Below, one piece after another: positions 35,024 through 50,100 of a stretch of DNA of 64,000 nt. Made by a program: the position numbers and the translations under genes. Source of the DNA: Quillaja saponaria (lineage: Eukaryota; Streptophyta; Magnoliopsida; Fabales; Quillajaceae); contig CM055607.1 in the NCBI GenBank assembly GCA_029379385.1, positions 36,019,235 through 36,083,234 on the forward strand. The letters are read 5' to 3'. The notes under the pieces were generated by a model that saw only the letters and a program-made list of their open reading frames with translations, did no database searches and was not told the origin of the DNA. Within the stretch, counting starts at the first letter, position 1; the number at the start of each line of letters is the position of its first letter.

Positions 35024-35924
35024 GATCAGCAGTGATTGTGGGGCATTACCTATTGGCCTGTTTCATGTCCGAGGTGCCTCCCATCACATTTTCCAGTTTA
35101 CTTTTCATGACGCAAGACAAGCCTGAGAAAGTTTTCGTAAAGGGGCAGGGCACCTCTTTAGTAGTTACTGATACCAAGTTGAAAACTTTTTACTGGAAAT
35201 GGGGGTTGATAGGGGTTCAGTGGAAGCATAATGCCTCATTGTACAATTCATTTCAGGCGCGTCTCAGAGATAGGAATTAGGATAAACACTTTTGTATTCT
35301 CATTTTAAGGGGTTTCTATTGTACATAGGACCTGCTAGTTTTTCGCACCCAATCTAATTAATCTTATAGAACTTGTGTGTTTCTTTAATGGAGCAGATAG
35401 GTATCAATTCGGTTCCTTCCTTGGCACATTCATTTCACGTCAAATTCAAATTTCTAATACAAGTCTGATAGTTGTGTTGCAAGTTGCAACACTCCTCTGT
35501 TTGACGCCCTTGCACTGAGTTTTGCCTAACGGTTACATAATATGTTCATGGATAGCATAGGCTTTGATTAAATTCATCATTTCTTTCATGTTTAAACTTG
35601 CTCCCCCGATTTCTTTTACTTTCAAGAAAATGTAGGATAAAAAGCCTTATAATTTTCCCCTGCAGTGCAAAGCCGTGGCAGCCAATTCAACAATTGGATG
35701 CAGAGCTCAAAATAATTAGCAATAAACTGCATAGATGTTATCCTAAGCGACGCAGCCATTTTAAGACTACCTTGGCAAAATCTTAATGATTACATAGCAA
35801 CCCTTCACCCATAATTACAACTTTAAAATATTCATAAACCAAAAACTTTTTAACCCATCCCACCCTCTTGAAGAGAATAAGAAGGAAAATAGATACAGAA
35901 TTGTTGAAGCAGTTACCTCATTCA
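35024..35924. other. 3' regions of XRN4 and the rubredoxin gene (convergent)
   Basis: The genes on either side converge here. The first few hundred bases are presumably the XRN4 3' UTR and the last part the rubredoxin 3' UTR. Open frames at 35020-35280 and 35598-35786 have no recognisable family features, and no other gene was seen. Confidence 0.6.
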
Positions 35925-36536
35925 CTATTGCAGAAAATAGCCAGACAAAAATAGTACAAAGAAAAGGAACAAGCTTCCATATATAAGCACAGCTTTCTGC
36001 CCAGAAGTCAGAGTATTACCACCAAGCCCAAACTGCTGGTTCTCTGCAAACCCAGCAATCTCAACACTTTTACTCTCAAAGAAACTCTTGGCTGCCCCAC
36101 ACGTTGGGCACCGCCAATCCTCCGGCAGCTTTTCGAATTGAAATCCAGGAGGGATCGGATACGAAGGGTCACCGACTGCCTCATCGTATTTGTACCCACA
36201 AGACCGGCATTCATATATTCCTGTATTCAATACTGCAAATTTCTCTTCTAAGCGACGCTTATCAAAATTTTCTGGTTCTTCAGGCAGGGAAGATAAGGTG
36301 GGTTGGGATATATCGGGTTGTTCTGAAGTGGGTTTGTCTTCTTTGGAGACATCAATGGAGGTTACACTGAAATTCAAGGGTTTTGAGAACTTGTAAAACT
36401 GTGAGATGGAGATAATTTTGGGGAGGATAGTTGAGTTTGGGAAATGGGGTTTGGACTTTGGAGAGGTAGGTTGAGAAAAAGAGGTGTAGAGGTGGAAAGA
36501 AAAGGTTGGTCTTGAGGTTGCACAAGCCATTGGCAT
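35925..36536 (-). CDS. RBD1: Chloroplast membrane-anchored rubredoxin (RBD1-type)
   Basis: Single-exon gene, 203 aa. The first ~60 residues are Ser/Thr/Pro-rich with few acids, typical of a chloroplast transit peptide. An acidic linker follows (about 64-100), then the rubredoxin fold with Fe-binding cysteines in CRSCGY (Cys110, Cys113) and CPTCGAAK (Cys143, Cys146), and a C-terminal transmembrane helix (about 181-201). Arabidopsis and algal RBD1 share this architecture, sit in thylakoids and are needed for photosystem II assembly. That role is inferred from family, not from this sequence. The start used is the first Met; MACATS two codons later is an equally good start. It lies next to XRN4, as in Arabidopsis. 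Confidence 0.92.
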   Translation of the reverse strand: MPMACATSRPTFSFHLYTSFSQPTSPKSKPHFPNSTILPKIISISQFYKFSKPLNFSVTSIDVSKEDKPTSEQPDISQPTLSSLPEEPENFDKRRLEEKFAVLNTGIYECRSCGYKYDEAVGDPSYPIPPGFQFEKLPEDWRCPTCGAAKSFFESKSVEIAGFAENQQFGLGGNTLTSGQKAVLIYGSLFLFFVLFLSGYFLQ

Positions 36537-38669
36537 GCGTTAGAGCACAATCTCTCTCTTTCCCTCTACGAAGCGTATGTCAGAAATTGGAGTTCAATTT
36601 GGAGGGTGCCTCTGGGATACAATGTTGTAATTTCTGGGTGGAGGAGAAATGAATGGAATCCATGGAGGGAGCATATGCTGCTTCAGGAGTTGGATAAGGT
36701 TGGTAAGAAACTCAATTGTTTCAATTGCGAAGAAATTTTTAATGGGCTAAGTTTGTTGGGTAAGGATCCCCACTCAATCCCCATCAGATTGGGCTCTTGG
36801 TCATAAAGGCCTCTTGAGGCTAAAATGGTATAAAATAGACTAACCAAATTGTTTAAACTTTATACAAGACTTTTGCTGAACAATGTTTTGCTTTATACCT
36901 TTGAGCATTGTTTCCAGACAGCCATACTAATGAATCATGACATGAACTTCACAAAGCACACCAAAAAAATTATTTAGCATCCTATAGAATGAGCTATAAA
37001 GATTCAACTTTTAGGTTCAGATGAGAAGTTCTGGCACTTCTAGTGCACTAGATTAGTAGTTTTAGTTTAACAAATGTAACACCAACTTACACAATTTATT
37101 CACACCACACCAATACTAGAGAATTTATCACAATTTTATGCTTCACCACCTCTCCCAAGAAAATTGAAACCATAGAACACATTCTTAACTATCAAACCAA
37201 CCCATTAAGTACTAGACCATTGGGTACTAGATTAGTATCTGTCCTAATCCGCCATTTGTCTCTGTTGGCTTTCAACTTTTACCCGCAGAGATTGAAACTG
37301 CATAATTGGAAGGAAAAGGGCAAAAGAAACTGATAAATACAGTCACAACTCTGGACTATGAAATCTCGTCCATGCGTGTTAACAATACTCTAACGCCCAC
37401 ATGTGAAACACAGTAGCAGTACTCGTGATGTAAAGGGTTGCTTTGAGTCTCTACAGCCAAGTGGATTGACAGTGCTCTTCAAAAACTTCTAAGATTGACT
37501 AAATGACCAGTTACCCCGACACAACTACTAGCATTCTGTAAGACCAAAAAGCAATACCTTGCAAGAATGAAAGGCTACAAAAAAACCCAGTTGAATTTAG
37601 CATGTAAAATATCTGTTCCTTGATGGACATTGGATTAACCAGAAAAAAGAGCTTCTGCAAGATTAAATTCTTCCATGCACATCCCTGCAAAGATTTGAAC
37701 TGATTCACAAGTACATCAGTGCAACCATTCAGTCCTTACAAGTTACAACACAATTACCATCAAACTTAGCCGGATTCAGCCACCCCCAAAAAAGGCTCAA
37801 CTGGATACAGGTTTAGCCAAAAAGTATAAAGATATCTTTACCAAAAAAGAAGATAAACTTTACACACACAAAAAAAAAAAAAAAAGATAAAGATATATAA
37901 ACACAGTGCTGCCAATATTCAGATTTGAAATCAAGCTTGATATTGTCAAAATAACATTAAGTTGAGACTATAAGAACAAACTTATGAAAATGCAAGGAAG
38001 GTACTGAACCATAAAAGATGGAAGTACCAAAACTATAATGTTAGCCATGGATGAAATTCAGCAATGTGTGTAATCCATTCCATTTCACCAGTAAAGTGAA
38101 GAAAATTTACCTAAAGCTTTGGGAAAGGAACTAAAATAGTCTAAATGTATCATTCTAGAAGATCTTTCAGATTAGAACTGAAAGTTTATATCTCAGCATC
38201 TTAGAACATGGCTATATTTTGCTGAACCCTAAGCATCTAGAATTGAGAAAGAAGATTGCTACCTCACAACCTCAACAAACAAACCCAGTAAACAGAGTCT
38301 GTGCAATTTCAATATGAAAGTAACTAGTTGTAATGTACAAGAATGAAACTGATTCAACATCCAGAACTCAGAAGTGCGTAATTTACAGCATATCCTGATA
38401 CAACGGAGTCATGTTTTACCAATCCATTTCACTGTACATAAATGAGAATATTATCTGCACCAATCTTCAGAACATGGGCAAGCTACGGAGGACTAAATAA
38501 TTAGAACAATTTATTCAAAAATTATTTTTCCTATGAAATCAACAAAAGATAAAATTGTAAACAGAACCACTAGCTAAACTATCCAGTGTTTCGATGATCA
38601 AGTAAATTTAAAAATGAAAAGAAGTCACCAAACACTTACTAAAAAGTTCCATCAAATTAAAATCCTCCA
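36537..38669. other. Intergenic: rubredoxin promoter and 3' flank of GeBP gene
   Basis: About 2.1 kb, AT-rich, with no family-recognisable coding exon on either strand. A poly-A run lies at about 37870-37885. The right part probably contains the 3' UTR of the GeBP-type gene, and the left part the rubredoxin 5' region. Confidence 0.55.
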
Positions 38670-39851
38670 TCATCCTCCGGTAGATCGCAACTCCACCAAG
38701 GCGGCCTTAATCTGTTCTTGCACCAACTCCAGTCTCTTCGAGTAGACTTCCAACTCCAAAATCTGTTGCTTCCTCCATTTCTCATCCACCATTTCCCCAC
38801 TACTAAAATTCATAATTGACCCACCAAAGCTTAGTGGCATCGGATTCAGTTGCAACCCTGCAAACCCTCTGCCCCCGAACGGTCCACCCATTGCACTAGT
38901 CAGCAAGTCCTTGAATAATGGCGACAAACAACTCCTCACCGTCTCTTCAATCAAACCCTGTGTGTTATGGTTACTGTTTTCATTGTTATTATGGTTATAA
39001 AAGGTATTATCTTTGTTTGACACCAACCCATCAGTCAGCTCGCGCTTCTCATCGGCCCTGATCCCTGGTCGAGACCGAGACCGCGACCGCTTTCGTGACG
39101 ATGGGGTCTTTTTATCAGCGCTATTGCCAACAATTTCCTCATTTTTCACCACAGAATGACTAAAATTAAGGTTAGGGTTAGGGTTTAATTCGTCATCGTC
39201 TAAGGCATTATCTTCAACAGCAGCGCCTATTTGACCAATATCGCTCCAGATCTTGCGAGAAATTTCAAAAGTGGCTTGATCATGAGGACTCTTGAACGAA
39301 AATTCTTTACCTGATCTGATCTTATTCAAAACATTACGGTACTTCTTCTTCAACCTTCTGAGCTTCTCGACAAGCTGATTCTTGTTGAAATCAAGCTGAA
39401 GCTTGGACTTGATTTGGTCATAGAACAAAGCAGTGTCGTTGTGGTGAGAGCTTCCTCGTTGTGTTGTGTAATCAAGGAAACCCTGCAAGAGTCCGATCTC
39501 ATCCTCATCGGTCCAAAGGCGTTGAAATAGTCTCCGCGAATCGTCCAATGGCTTTTTCTCTTCGTTATGCTGCGGTTTAGGATCGGATCCAGAGACGAAA
39601 ATTGTAGCAGTGGTACTCTGAATTGGAGCGACTACGCCGTTAGAGACGCCGGAGCTGGGAACGGCAATTGTGACGGCGGTGGAAGCATCGGCAACAGGGA
39701 CGACGGATGAGACAGAAGGGGAAGCTTCGTTTTCTTCTTCATCTTCTGGGTCGCCTAGAACGTCGTCGTCGTATTCTTCTTCGTCCTCTTGGGAATCGTC
39801 GTCGTCAAGGTCTTCTTCATGGTAAACGGTGTCGTCTTGCCCTGATTCCAT
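38670..39851 (-). CDS. GeBP/STOREKEEPER (DUF573) transcription factor
   Basis: Intronless, 393 aa. Order of parts: acidic Asp/Glu-rich N-terminus (about 11-42), a Ser/Val/Ala-rich linker, the DUF573 DNA-binding domain (about 106-205, with LFQRLWTDEDEI, GFLDYTT, LRRLKKKYRN and a KIWSD end), a basic nuclear localisation patch SSRKRSRSRSRP (251-262), an Asn-rich stretch (285-297), and a C-terminal coiled coil or leucine-zipper-like region (about 358-388). This is the layout of plant GeBP/STOREKEEPER-like proteins, which act as nuclear DNA-binding regulators. The target genes are unknown. From memory, Arabidopsis homologs At3g04930 and At5g28040 sit in the same neighbourhood as CYSD, RPS24 and WNK genes, matching this window. 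Confidence 0.9.
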   Translation of the reverse strand: MESGQDDTVYHEEDLDDDDSQEDEEEYDDDVLGDPEDEEENEASPSVSSVVPVADASTAVTIAVPSSGVSNGVVAPIQSTTATIFVSGSDPKPQHNEEKKPLDDSRRLFQRLWTDEDEIGLLQGFLDYTTQRGSSHHNDTALFYDQIKSKLQLDFNKNQLVEKLRRLKKKYRNVLNKIRSGKEFSFKSPHDQATFEISRKIWSDIGQIGAAVEDNALDDDELNPNPNLNFSHSVVKNEEIVGNSADKKTPSSRKRSRSRSRPGIRADEKRELTDGLVSNKDNTFYNHNNNENSNHNTQGLIEETVRSCLSPLFKDLLTSAMGGPFGGRGFAGLQLNPMPLSFGGSIMNFSSGEMVDEKWRKQQILELEVYSKRLELVQEQIKAALVELRSTGG

Positions 39852-41029
39852 GAGACAGAGAAATTAGAAAGAGACAAAGGGAGTCGGAGTCCGAGGGGGG
39901 CACCACCGGAATAAGTCGCGATTAGAGAGTGGGCTCATGAGGTTTGTTTGGTTTGGTTGTTTTTGATTGTTGGTTTTGTTCAAAGTGCGTTTTAGGTGGA
40001 GACCAATGGAATCAGAATGGAAGCAGTGGACGCTGAACCAACCAAACAGCTCCCAACTCCCACATTTTTAGCTCAAACTTCTTTTTTTATTTTTTATTAA
40101 TTATTCGGTAAAAAAACAAAAACGTTGTTGGGGAATTTGATTAGTTTGAGGCTTGACTTGACTATTCAGCTACGTGTATTCTGAGGTAGTACCTTTGTAG
40201 TTGTTGGGGGGATTGGGGTAACTTTGAACTACTCCCAAAGTGAACATCCATTTGTAACTCTTTTTTCAAAGGTGAAGTTTTATATCTTTAATAGTTATTT
40301 TTTCAAATTCATCATAAACATAAAAATAAAATGTAATAGATTGAAAGTTCTTTTTTTTTTTCCTTACTTTTTAGATTTGCAAGAATTGTCTTGTAGCCTT
40401 GAGGAGTTAAAGATCTCAAATTTTACTATCTTCAATGTCAAAAGATTAATTTACTACCTTCTGCATTAGAATTCTCAAACTCAAAAGGTGTTCTGGTGTA
40501 TGACTATAACGCCTAATATTTTCAAAACATGTCGTTGAGAAGAAATTATAGGTTAAAATTCTCTTCTAGTCCCCAAAATTGTATAATCTTTCAATTTGGT
40601 TTGCATGCAAGATCATTTCTTTGAGATTGTCTTTGTTGTCTTCGTCTTTGCGATCATGTTTGATGTCACAGGAGAACAAACTGAGGCAAGGAAAACTATC
40701 ATCAGTGCAGGTTAAGCTAGCAATAAGAAGATTATCGGAGTGAAGCAAATCTTATTATGTACTTCATTGTTAATATCTGGATTCTCTTTGAATGAAAATA
40801 GTGTCTTTCACTCGGTTGACAACCGAGACTCGAGAAATGCTAGCAAGATATATAAACTTTATCCAGCACAATTGCACAAACAGTATGCAAAAACTTAAAA
40901 GACAAACTGGCAAATGTCAATGCTTATTCTCAAACTGTCAGTATATGGACTATGCATAATTTTCGTATCTTGGTATGTGGCAATAGAATTCTGCTTGTAA
41001 CTTGCTGTTTGTTTGTAAAGGAGACGCAG
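39852..41029. other. GeBP gene promoter and 3' flank of guanosine deaminase gene
   Basis: No additional gene was seen. The left part holds the 5' UTR and promoter of the GeBP-type gene (transcribed leftward). The right part near 41029 should be the guanosine deaminase 3' UTR. Short open frames at 40224-40469 and 40566-40748 lack motifs. Confidence 0.55.
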
Positions 41030-43792
<2,763 letters not shown>

Positions 43793-44971
43793 GATGGTAT
43801 CAGAGGAAAATGAAACGATTCAGGAACTTCGTCGGGTATTGGAGAAACGTGTGAAAACTACATAAGATAAAGCGAAAGTTGAGAGAGACAATGGGAAGAA
43901 ACCGGGCCACTGAATATAATATACGGAGTAGTACTAATATGGTTTTGGTGAAGAGAGAAAAAGACTTTAAAAGAAAAAGAAAGGGACTTACATATTAGGC
44001 AGGTACGGGTTTAAAATCCTGAGTCCATAATCAATATTTGGATACTCCGAACGGTAAAATTGACCAGGTCCACAAATTATTCGGTGGTACAAACTACAAA
44101 GTAGAAGAGGGCAATTTACAAGTAATAATGTCTAATTCATACATCATTTTAATAACAGGTATTTTACTATTTATTAGTTGAAATTATATACACCGGTTGA
44201 TAACAACTTTTTACTATTTAATAAGTACTTGGATGTTACTTTTTAAATCAATTTTTAATAACTTGTTTTGCAATGGTTTTGATAATTAATAGGTTAGTCA
44301 CGTAAAGTTTTTAAATATTAACAATACATATTTTCTTAAGAAATGGTGTTGACTAACTGCCGTCGGCACTGATCTTACTGAATATATATATTTTTTTAAG
44401 TGAAGAACTAGGAATAGACATGACATCGTTGCCAATTAGTGTTGCACATTGTGAAGTACAGAGATGGAGCCTTTTTTTAACATGACAACTGAGAATTCAA
44501 TGATTTGACATACAGATTTACTAATGGTGCTACATTCCCTGCATCAAACCACCTCAAACTTCATTCTGTTTTGAAACAAGCAAGGGACTAATTAACATTC
44601 GAGTATACTTGGCTCCATATACAGTTCTATCCTCCCCATTGATTTTTCTTATGAAGCCTAATCATAAGAATGACTTTTGCATTTGAAGTAGAATCTCCAT
44701 AAGCCTAATCAAAACAGATAATATAATTGATAGTACAAATTGTACTTCATCGCAAAAGATTGATAATCAAACAGTCTGGTTCTCTCTTAGCAAAAAAAAA
44801 CAGTCTGGTTCTCAACATCGTCAAAACTGTTCACAGCAACTGAATGTCAAATTATCTCTTAGATCAAATGAACCAATATCCAACACTAGGTATCTAGCAG
44901 GACATAAAATAGCTATAAAAAAAGGAAAAAAAACATAACAAAATTGTCTTTAAAATCAGATCTCTGAAGCC
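43793..44971. other. Guanosine deaminase promoter and eS24 3' flank
   Basis: AT-rich intergenic sequence with no coding exon seen. The left portion (43793-43950) is the likely 5' UTR and promoter of the guanosine deaminase gene, and the right portion is 3' flank of the eS24 gene. Confidence 0.55.
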
Positions 44972-46660
44972 TCATTTCTTCTTTCCACCCTTTGCAGCAT
45001 CCGAAGCCTTGGTCTGCATTAGCATAGATGAAAGCACAATAGTTTTAAAAAAAGGAACTAAGTATAGAATCATCAAGAAACCATGAATCATGATAATGTA
45101 AACAAGTGACCTACCTTCTTTACACCACGGATCTTCTTGGCTCTGTTCTTCCTCTCCTTCATTTGCTTCCTTGACTTTTCTACCTTTGTATCAAGTCCAT
45201 TCTGACATAGCAAAATATAATTTATTAAGAGCCAATCCCATACAAGAAAAATTGCTGAAATAACACCATTTTCCCATTTTGAAAGAATAAACTGTTACCA
45301 AGAAGCTAAACCTAAACAAGCAGGTTATTTTGATAATGAAGTATAGTAGATGATCCAATCAAGTTGATCAAGAGTTTGCCAGACTATGCTCATTTGAGAT
45401 ATAATGAAATACTCAACCCAATCATCTGATAGCCACTAGAGGAGAAAAGGTAATAAATGTCACACCAATCTAGTAACAGAATCTTTAGTTGCAACACAAG
45501 ATAACCTTGTTATCACATCTTGTTTTTAACATCTCAATGGTAACATAGAAAGTATCATTAGAGAACCTATCAACCTTAGAACTAACAGACACAGCTTAAT
45601 CAAGTAGCAAGCCAAAACTATAGTTCAACAATTTGGAATGCCAAACCTCAAGCCCCAAGCAAAAAATAAAACCATCTGCAAATGCAATACATACTGCAAT
45701 CGAAAGTGTTTAATACAAAAAATAAAAATTTCACCAAGCCCAAAAACTACTTGCAGATAATTTAATTATTGTATAACTTAATTGATGCAGAAAGGGTCAT
45801 ATATAAAATATAACATTACCCTGACAAGCCTGTACTTGGGCTCGTATTTCTTCGCATTCTCAACTGAATCATAAATCAAACCAAAACCAGTTGACTTTCC
45901 ACCTCCAAAGTGAGTTCGGAACTTGAAAACAAAGATGGAGTTAGGGTCCTTGACATCGTACAACCTTGCAAGCTTCTCCTTGAGCTCAGCCTTTACACCT
46001 CACACACCAAAAGAGGATGATAATGAGTATAAAAAAAAAAAAATTAACATCATTTTACTTCAACAAGATAGTGGAACCAGGAAGTACCTTAGAAACGTTG
46101 GGCCTTCCTGGATGTAGAACATCAATGACCTGCATCAAACAAAAGAAACAAAAAGTTAATCAACTTCTGCTTATACTCACAATACTAAAAATTAAACAAA
46201 CCATCTAGCTGCTACTCACTCAGCACCACCTAAAGACTACAGTAATGTCAGCAAACTTAAAGCATACAATATAAATTTGTTTAAATACAATGTCAAACAA
46301 AACTAACACCCAAAATTCTAGCCCCTTTTCCAGTATACATTTGTTAAAACCCTCTGACTGCTTCAGTACATCAAATTATAATTCATTTACAGAAATTACA
46401 TTTCCACAATATCTGTCCCCTCTACTATATTCGCAGCGAACAAAAAAGTTCATATTTTATGGCCGAAAGAAAGCGTCAATCAAACTCATACAAGAAGGAA
46501 AAGAAGAGTAAGAAAGAAAGCCAATTCCAAAATGGTTACTCCATTAAAACATTGGGAAAGATGACGATAAATAATGTGGAAAACTTACGAATTGCTTCCT
46601 GGAGAGAAGCCTATTGGTCATAAACTTCCTGGTTCGAATAGTCACTGCCTTGTCCGCCAT
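44972..46660 (-). CDS. RPS24: 40S ribosomal protein eS24
   Basis: Small-subunit ribosomal protein of cytosolic ribosomes. Exons: 46589-46660, 46088-46129, 45820-45990, 45115-45201, 44972-45013 (414 nt, 137 aa, normal for plants). The sequence runs [33 protein letters not shown], the core [30 protein letters not shown], and ends in a Lys-rich tail ([21 protein letters not shown]). No interruption is seen. The promoter has a TATA box, a telo-box and TGGGCC (site II) elements typical of plant ribosomal-protein genes. Confidence 0.96.
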
Positions 46661-47187
46661 GGTTGGGTGAGCTAAGCAGCGAGATATGGAGTACAGAGGC
46701 CGTGATACACGGACAAAATGGCAAATCGGAGAGACGGAAGCGAAGAAAAAGTAAACCCTCTTGGGTTTTATAGGATTAGGGTTTGAAAGTGATGCCCCTA
46801 GATAATACATGGGCCAATCTGAAGCCTTAATCTATTATATGGGCCTAAACTAAGTAGTGGATTATGGGTCAATAGGCCCAATGGTATTAAGCCTAGGGTG
46901 ACGTGTGCCAAGCTTTCAGTCACGTGCACCTAGTAACAAATTCACGTCTATAAAACGACTGTGTTTTGAATGATCTGAGACGAGGACCACATTTGTAAAG
47001 CCATCCATGGATGCCTGTGTAGAACTCACCATTTCATAATCACCCAGATTTCCGTTATCCTTTGGCTCATTATCACAAACATTCTTCCCTCTTTCACCAA
47101 AAATATCTCTCTCCCTTCCAAATTATTCAGTGAAGAAAAACCCACTTTCAATCAGATTCCCCTCAAGATTCCAATTATTCCACCTCC
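46661..47187. promoter_or_regulatory. Bidirectional promoter region between eS24 and DUF1517 genes
   Basis: On the minus strand towards eS24: TATAAAA at 46766-46772, and the telo-box AAACCCTAA at 46776-46784. Site II motifs (TGGGCC) occur at 46810-46815 and 46840-46845, and on the opposite strand at 46875-46880. The two genes diverge from this interval. The combination of telo-box and site II is the known signature of plant ribosomal-protein and growth-related promoters. Whether the DUF1517 gene shares it is inference. Confidence 0.75.
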
Positions 47188-50100
47188 ATGGCAGTAGCAT
47201 CATTACTTGAAGCTAACCCATTGAAATGGAAGCAAAGCTTCTTAATACAATTGCATCCTCCTCGTATACCACGCATCAACCATACTTTCATAAAGTCTGA
47301 TAAATTCTGTGCAACCTTGAATGCAAAAGGGTCTGTTAGATATAGCGTTAACTGTTTCTTTTCCCAGAAGCATTTAACCGACTCGAGCTCTGAGCCGCTT
47401 TATGAAGAAAGTTCGAAAAACCCATTTGAATTTATCGCTGATACAATATTATATGTGTTGAAGGCATTGAGAAATCCTGCAATAGCTGCGGTGTTATTGG
47501 GATTGTTGTTAATGTACGATCCTAAATCGGCAGTGGCTGCTTCCGGAGGCCGAATGGGCGGGAGGTCATTTTCGTCGCATTCTTCGTCCTCCCATTCGTC
47601 GAGGAGCTATTCGGTACCAAGTACACCGAGCCCGGGTTTTTCATATTCAGCACCGTATTATGCGCCTTCTCCGTTTGGGTTTAGTGGGGGCAGCGGCGGG
47701 TTTTACTTTGGCCCGGCTGTAGGGGTTGGTGTGGGTGCTGGTTCCAGTTTGTTTTTGATCCTTGTGGGTTTCGCGGCGTTTATTTTGGTTTCTGGGTTTC
47801 TGTCGGATCGGTCCGAGGGTAGTGTACTAACTGCCACTGAAAAAACAACTGTGCTCAAGCTTCAGGTATGGTGAAAATGAATCTGCACTTTCCGTGTAGA
47901 ATGTTCAATGTTTGATATGAAAAGTGTTAGCTCTATAGAAAATTATTTGTTTGAATAATGAATTTGCTTAAAACAATTATAGTGTGTCAGTTTTCCGATG
48001 ATCCAACAGCTAATACAAAAATTGTAATCCTGAAACAATTATTGGTTACCGAGACTTGAAATTAAAGAACATGGTCTGCCTCCATTGATCAAACTATGTA
48101 TATCAAACTTAACACACTAACAGTTCCGAAAGTCATTGCAATGGAATTGTTATATTTTGGTAAGAATAAGTGCGAACAACATTTATTTTGGGTTATTGAA
48201 CAGAAGGGTACAGAGAAGAGGTAATAGTACCATGAAATGTTTTGGATGCTTCCCATCTTCAAGTTGGAGATCTTATAACTTTTCTTATTACTTTGCATTG
48301 TCATGACAGAGAGAGAACCTATTCTGTTAGTTTGAGCCATGAGTTCATTTATAAATCTCTGGTTGAGTCATGAGTGAGTTCTTCTGAACTTCACTGACTG
48401 TAGCCTTTTGTTAAGGTTGGGTTGTTAGGACTGGGGAGGTTGCTTCAAAAGGATCTGAATCGGATCGCTGAAACTGCAGATACATCTTCTTCTGAAGGTT
48501 TGAGCTACATTTTGACAGGTGAAGCTTCTAAATATGAGACTATGCCCGGATTTGTTTTCTTTTATTACGTAAGACTATTGTTAATTTTCTTAGGCTTATT
48601 TAATTAATGTAGAGGATTAGTATTATGTACACCTGTTTATGTCAAACATGATTGAAGGGAAGATGCAACGATCAACATAATGAACATTACTCTTTTGATT
48701 TTAGTGGTCTTAAGCCTGTCACTTATTGACTTGGTAAGATGCATTGAGAGAGCGTTTGCTTCAGTAATTAAGAACCAAATACTAAACCTCATGGTGTATT
48801 TATGATAGTACTTTTCATTGTTGTAGTTGGAGTTTCTGCTTATAACCATAAACTTATAGGAAGTCGCTAAATGTAACATAATTAGTGCATTAAATGTTAA
48901 AAAGAATATGCATGGACATTTCTGGTATTATGCATTCTTTATTGACAACTACGCATTTGGAAGACAGTTATGATTTCGAATTCTATTGTTGAAAAAACCA
49001 GAAACTTTGTTAAAAAATTTACTGAAAAGTTCTGTGAGTTATAAATGTTGTAGAATTTTTAGCTCATTTCACTTTCTTAAATGTGTGTTTTTTTTTTTTT
49101 TTTTGTAGAATTTAGCTCATGTCAATTTCTTAAATATGTGTTTTTGTGTGATTTACTTACATCAGTTACAGATTTCCATATCTAATTTTCTATTGCAGAG
49201 ACAACACTCTCTTTGCTTCGGCATCCAGATTACTGTATCTCTGGATATTCATCTGTAAGTGAATACCATTTCCTAAAGCCTTTGTTTATTTGAACAAACG
49301 AATATGTATTATTTGATGCCTATGGTGTACCTATATATAGTCAGTGAGAGCATAAATGTTTTCATTCAGGTCATCACTATTAAAAGTATGGTAGTGTGGC
49401 TTGACACATTTCCTTATGACTGACAAGTCTACTTGGATCTTATATACTACCTTTGCAGGGAAACTCTTTTTTAGATATTTGTATAACTCTTTTTCCTTTT
49501 CAATAAAATCTTAAACTTGTAGTCCTAACCATGTCACTATCAAAATTCCTCATGCACATATATGATAGTGTGTGTGTCCGCGCATAATGTTTGAAGTTTC
49601 TGTAGAAATTCATTTTAAAGCCCTGAAGATCTAAACATGACATGTTTAAGTATCTGTGCACATGCTGATTTGCTAACAATATATGTATGTTCTTATTAAC
49701 TTGTGAATTTGAAAGTCTGTCAATAGTTTATAGACCGCACCCCTATTTCCTAAGTATATCATTTTTCTATGCAATTAAACAAATGTTTTGTAAGTAGTGC
49801 ATTCTGATGGATTATAAGGAGAATTAAAATGGAACCACATGGACACATAAATTGGAATGGATTTTTAAAAGGAAAAGGTACAGTTTGACCTGACACATTC
49901 AGTAATTGTTACAACCCAGAAGCATTCTAGTCAATGCTCAACTTGTTGGTCACTGGAGACCTAAAGTCAAATGCTATTTTCAGGGGTTAGATACATTAGA
50001 CTAGTAGTAACTTAGCCTAGGAAACTTAAAACGTACTAGGTCTTGCAACTACTAATAATGTATTTATTGTGTGATTTCACTGTAGGTGGATTTAAAGCGG

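Noticed and set aside
36606..36806. 66-codon plus-strand open frame near the rubredoxin gene
   Set aside because: No conserved motif; it lies in the divergent upstream region.
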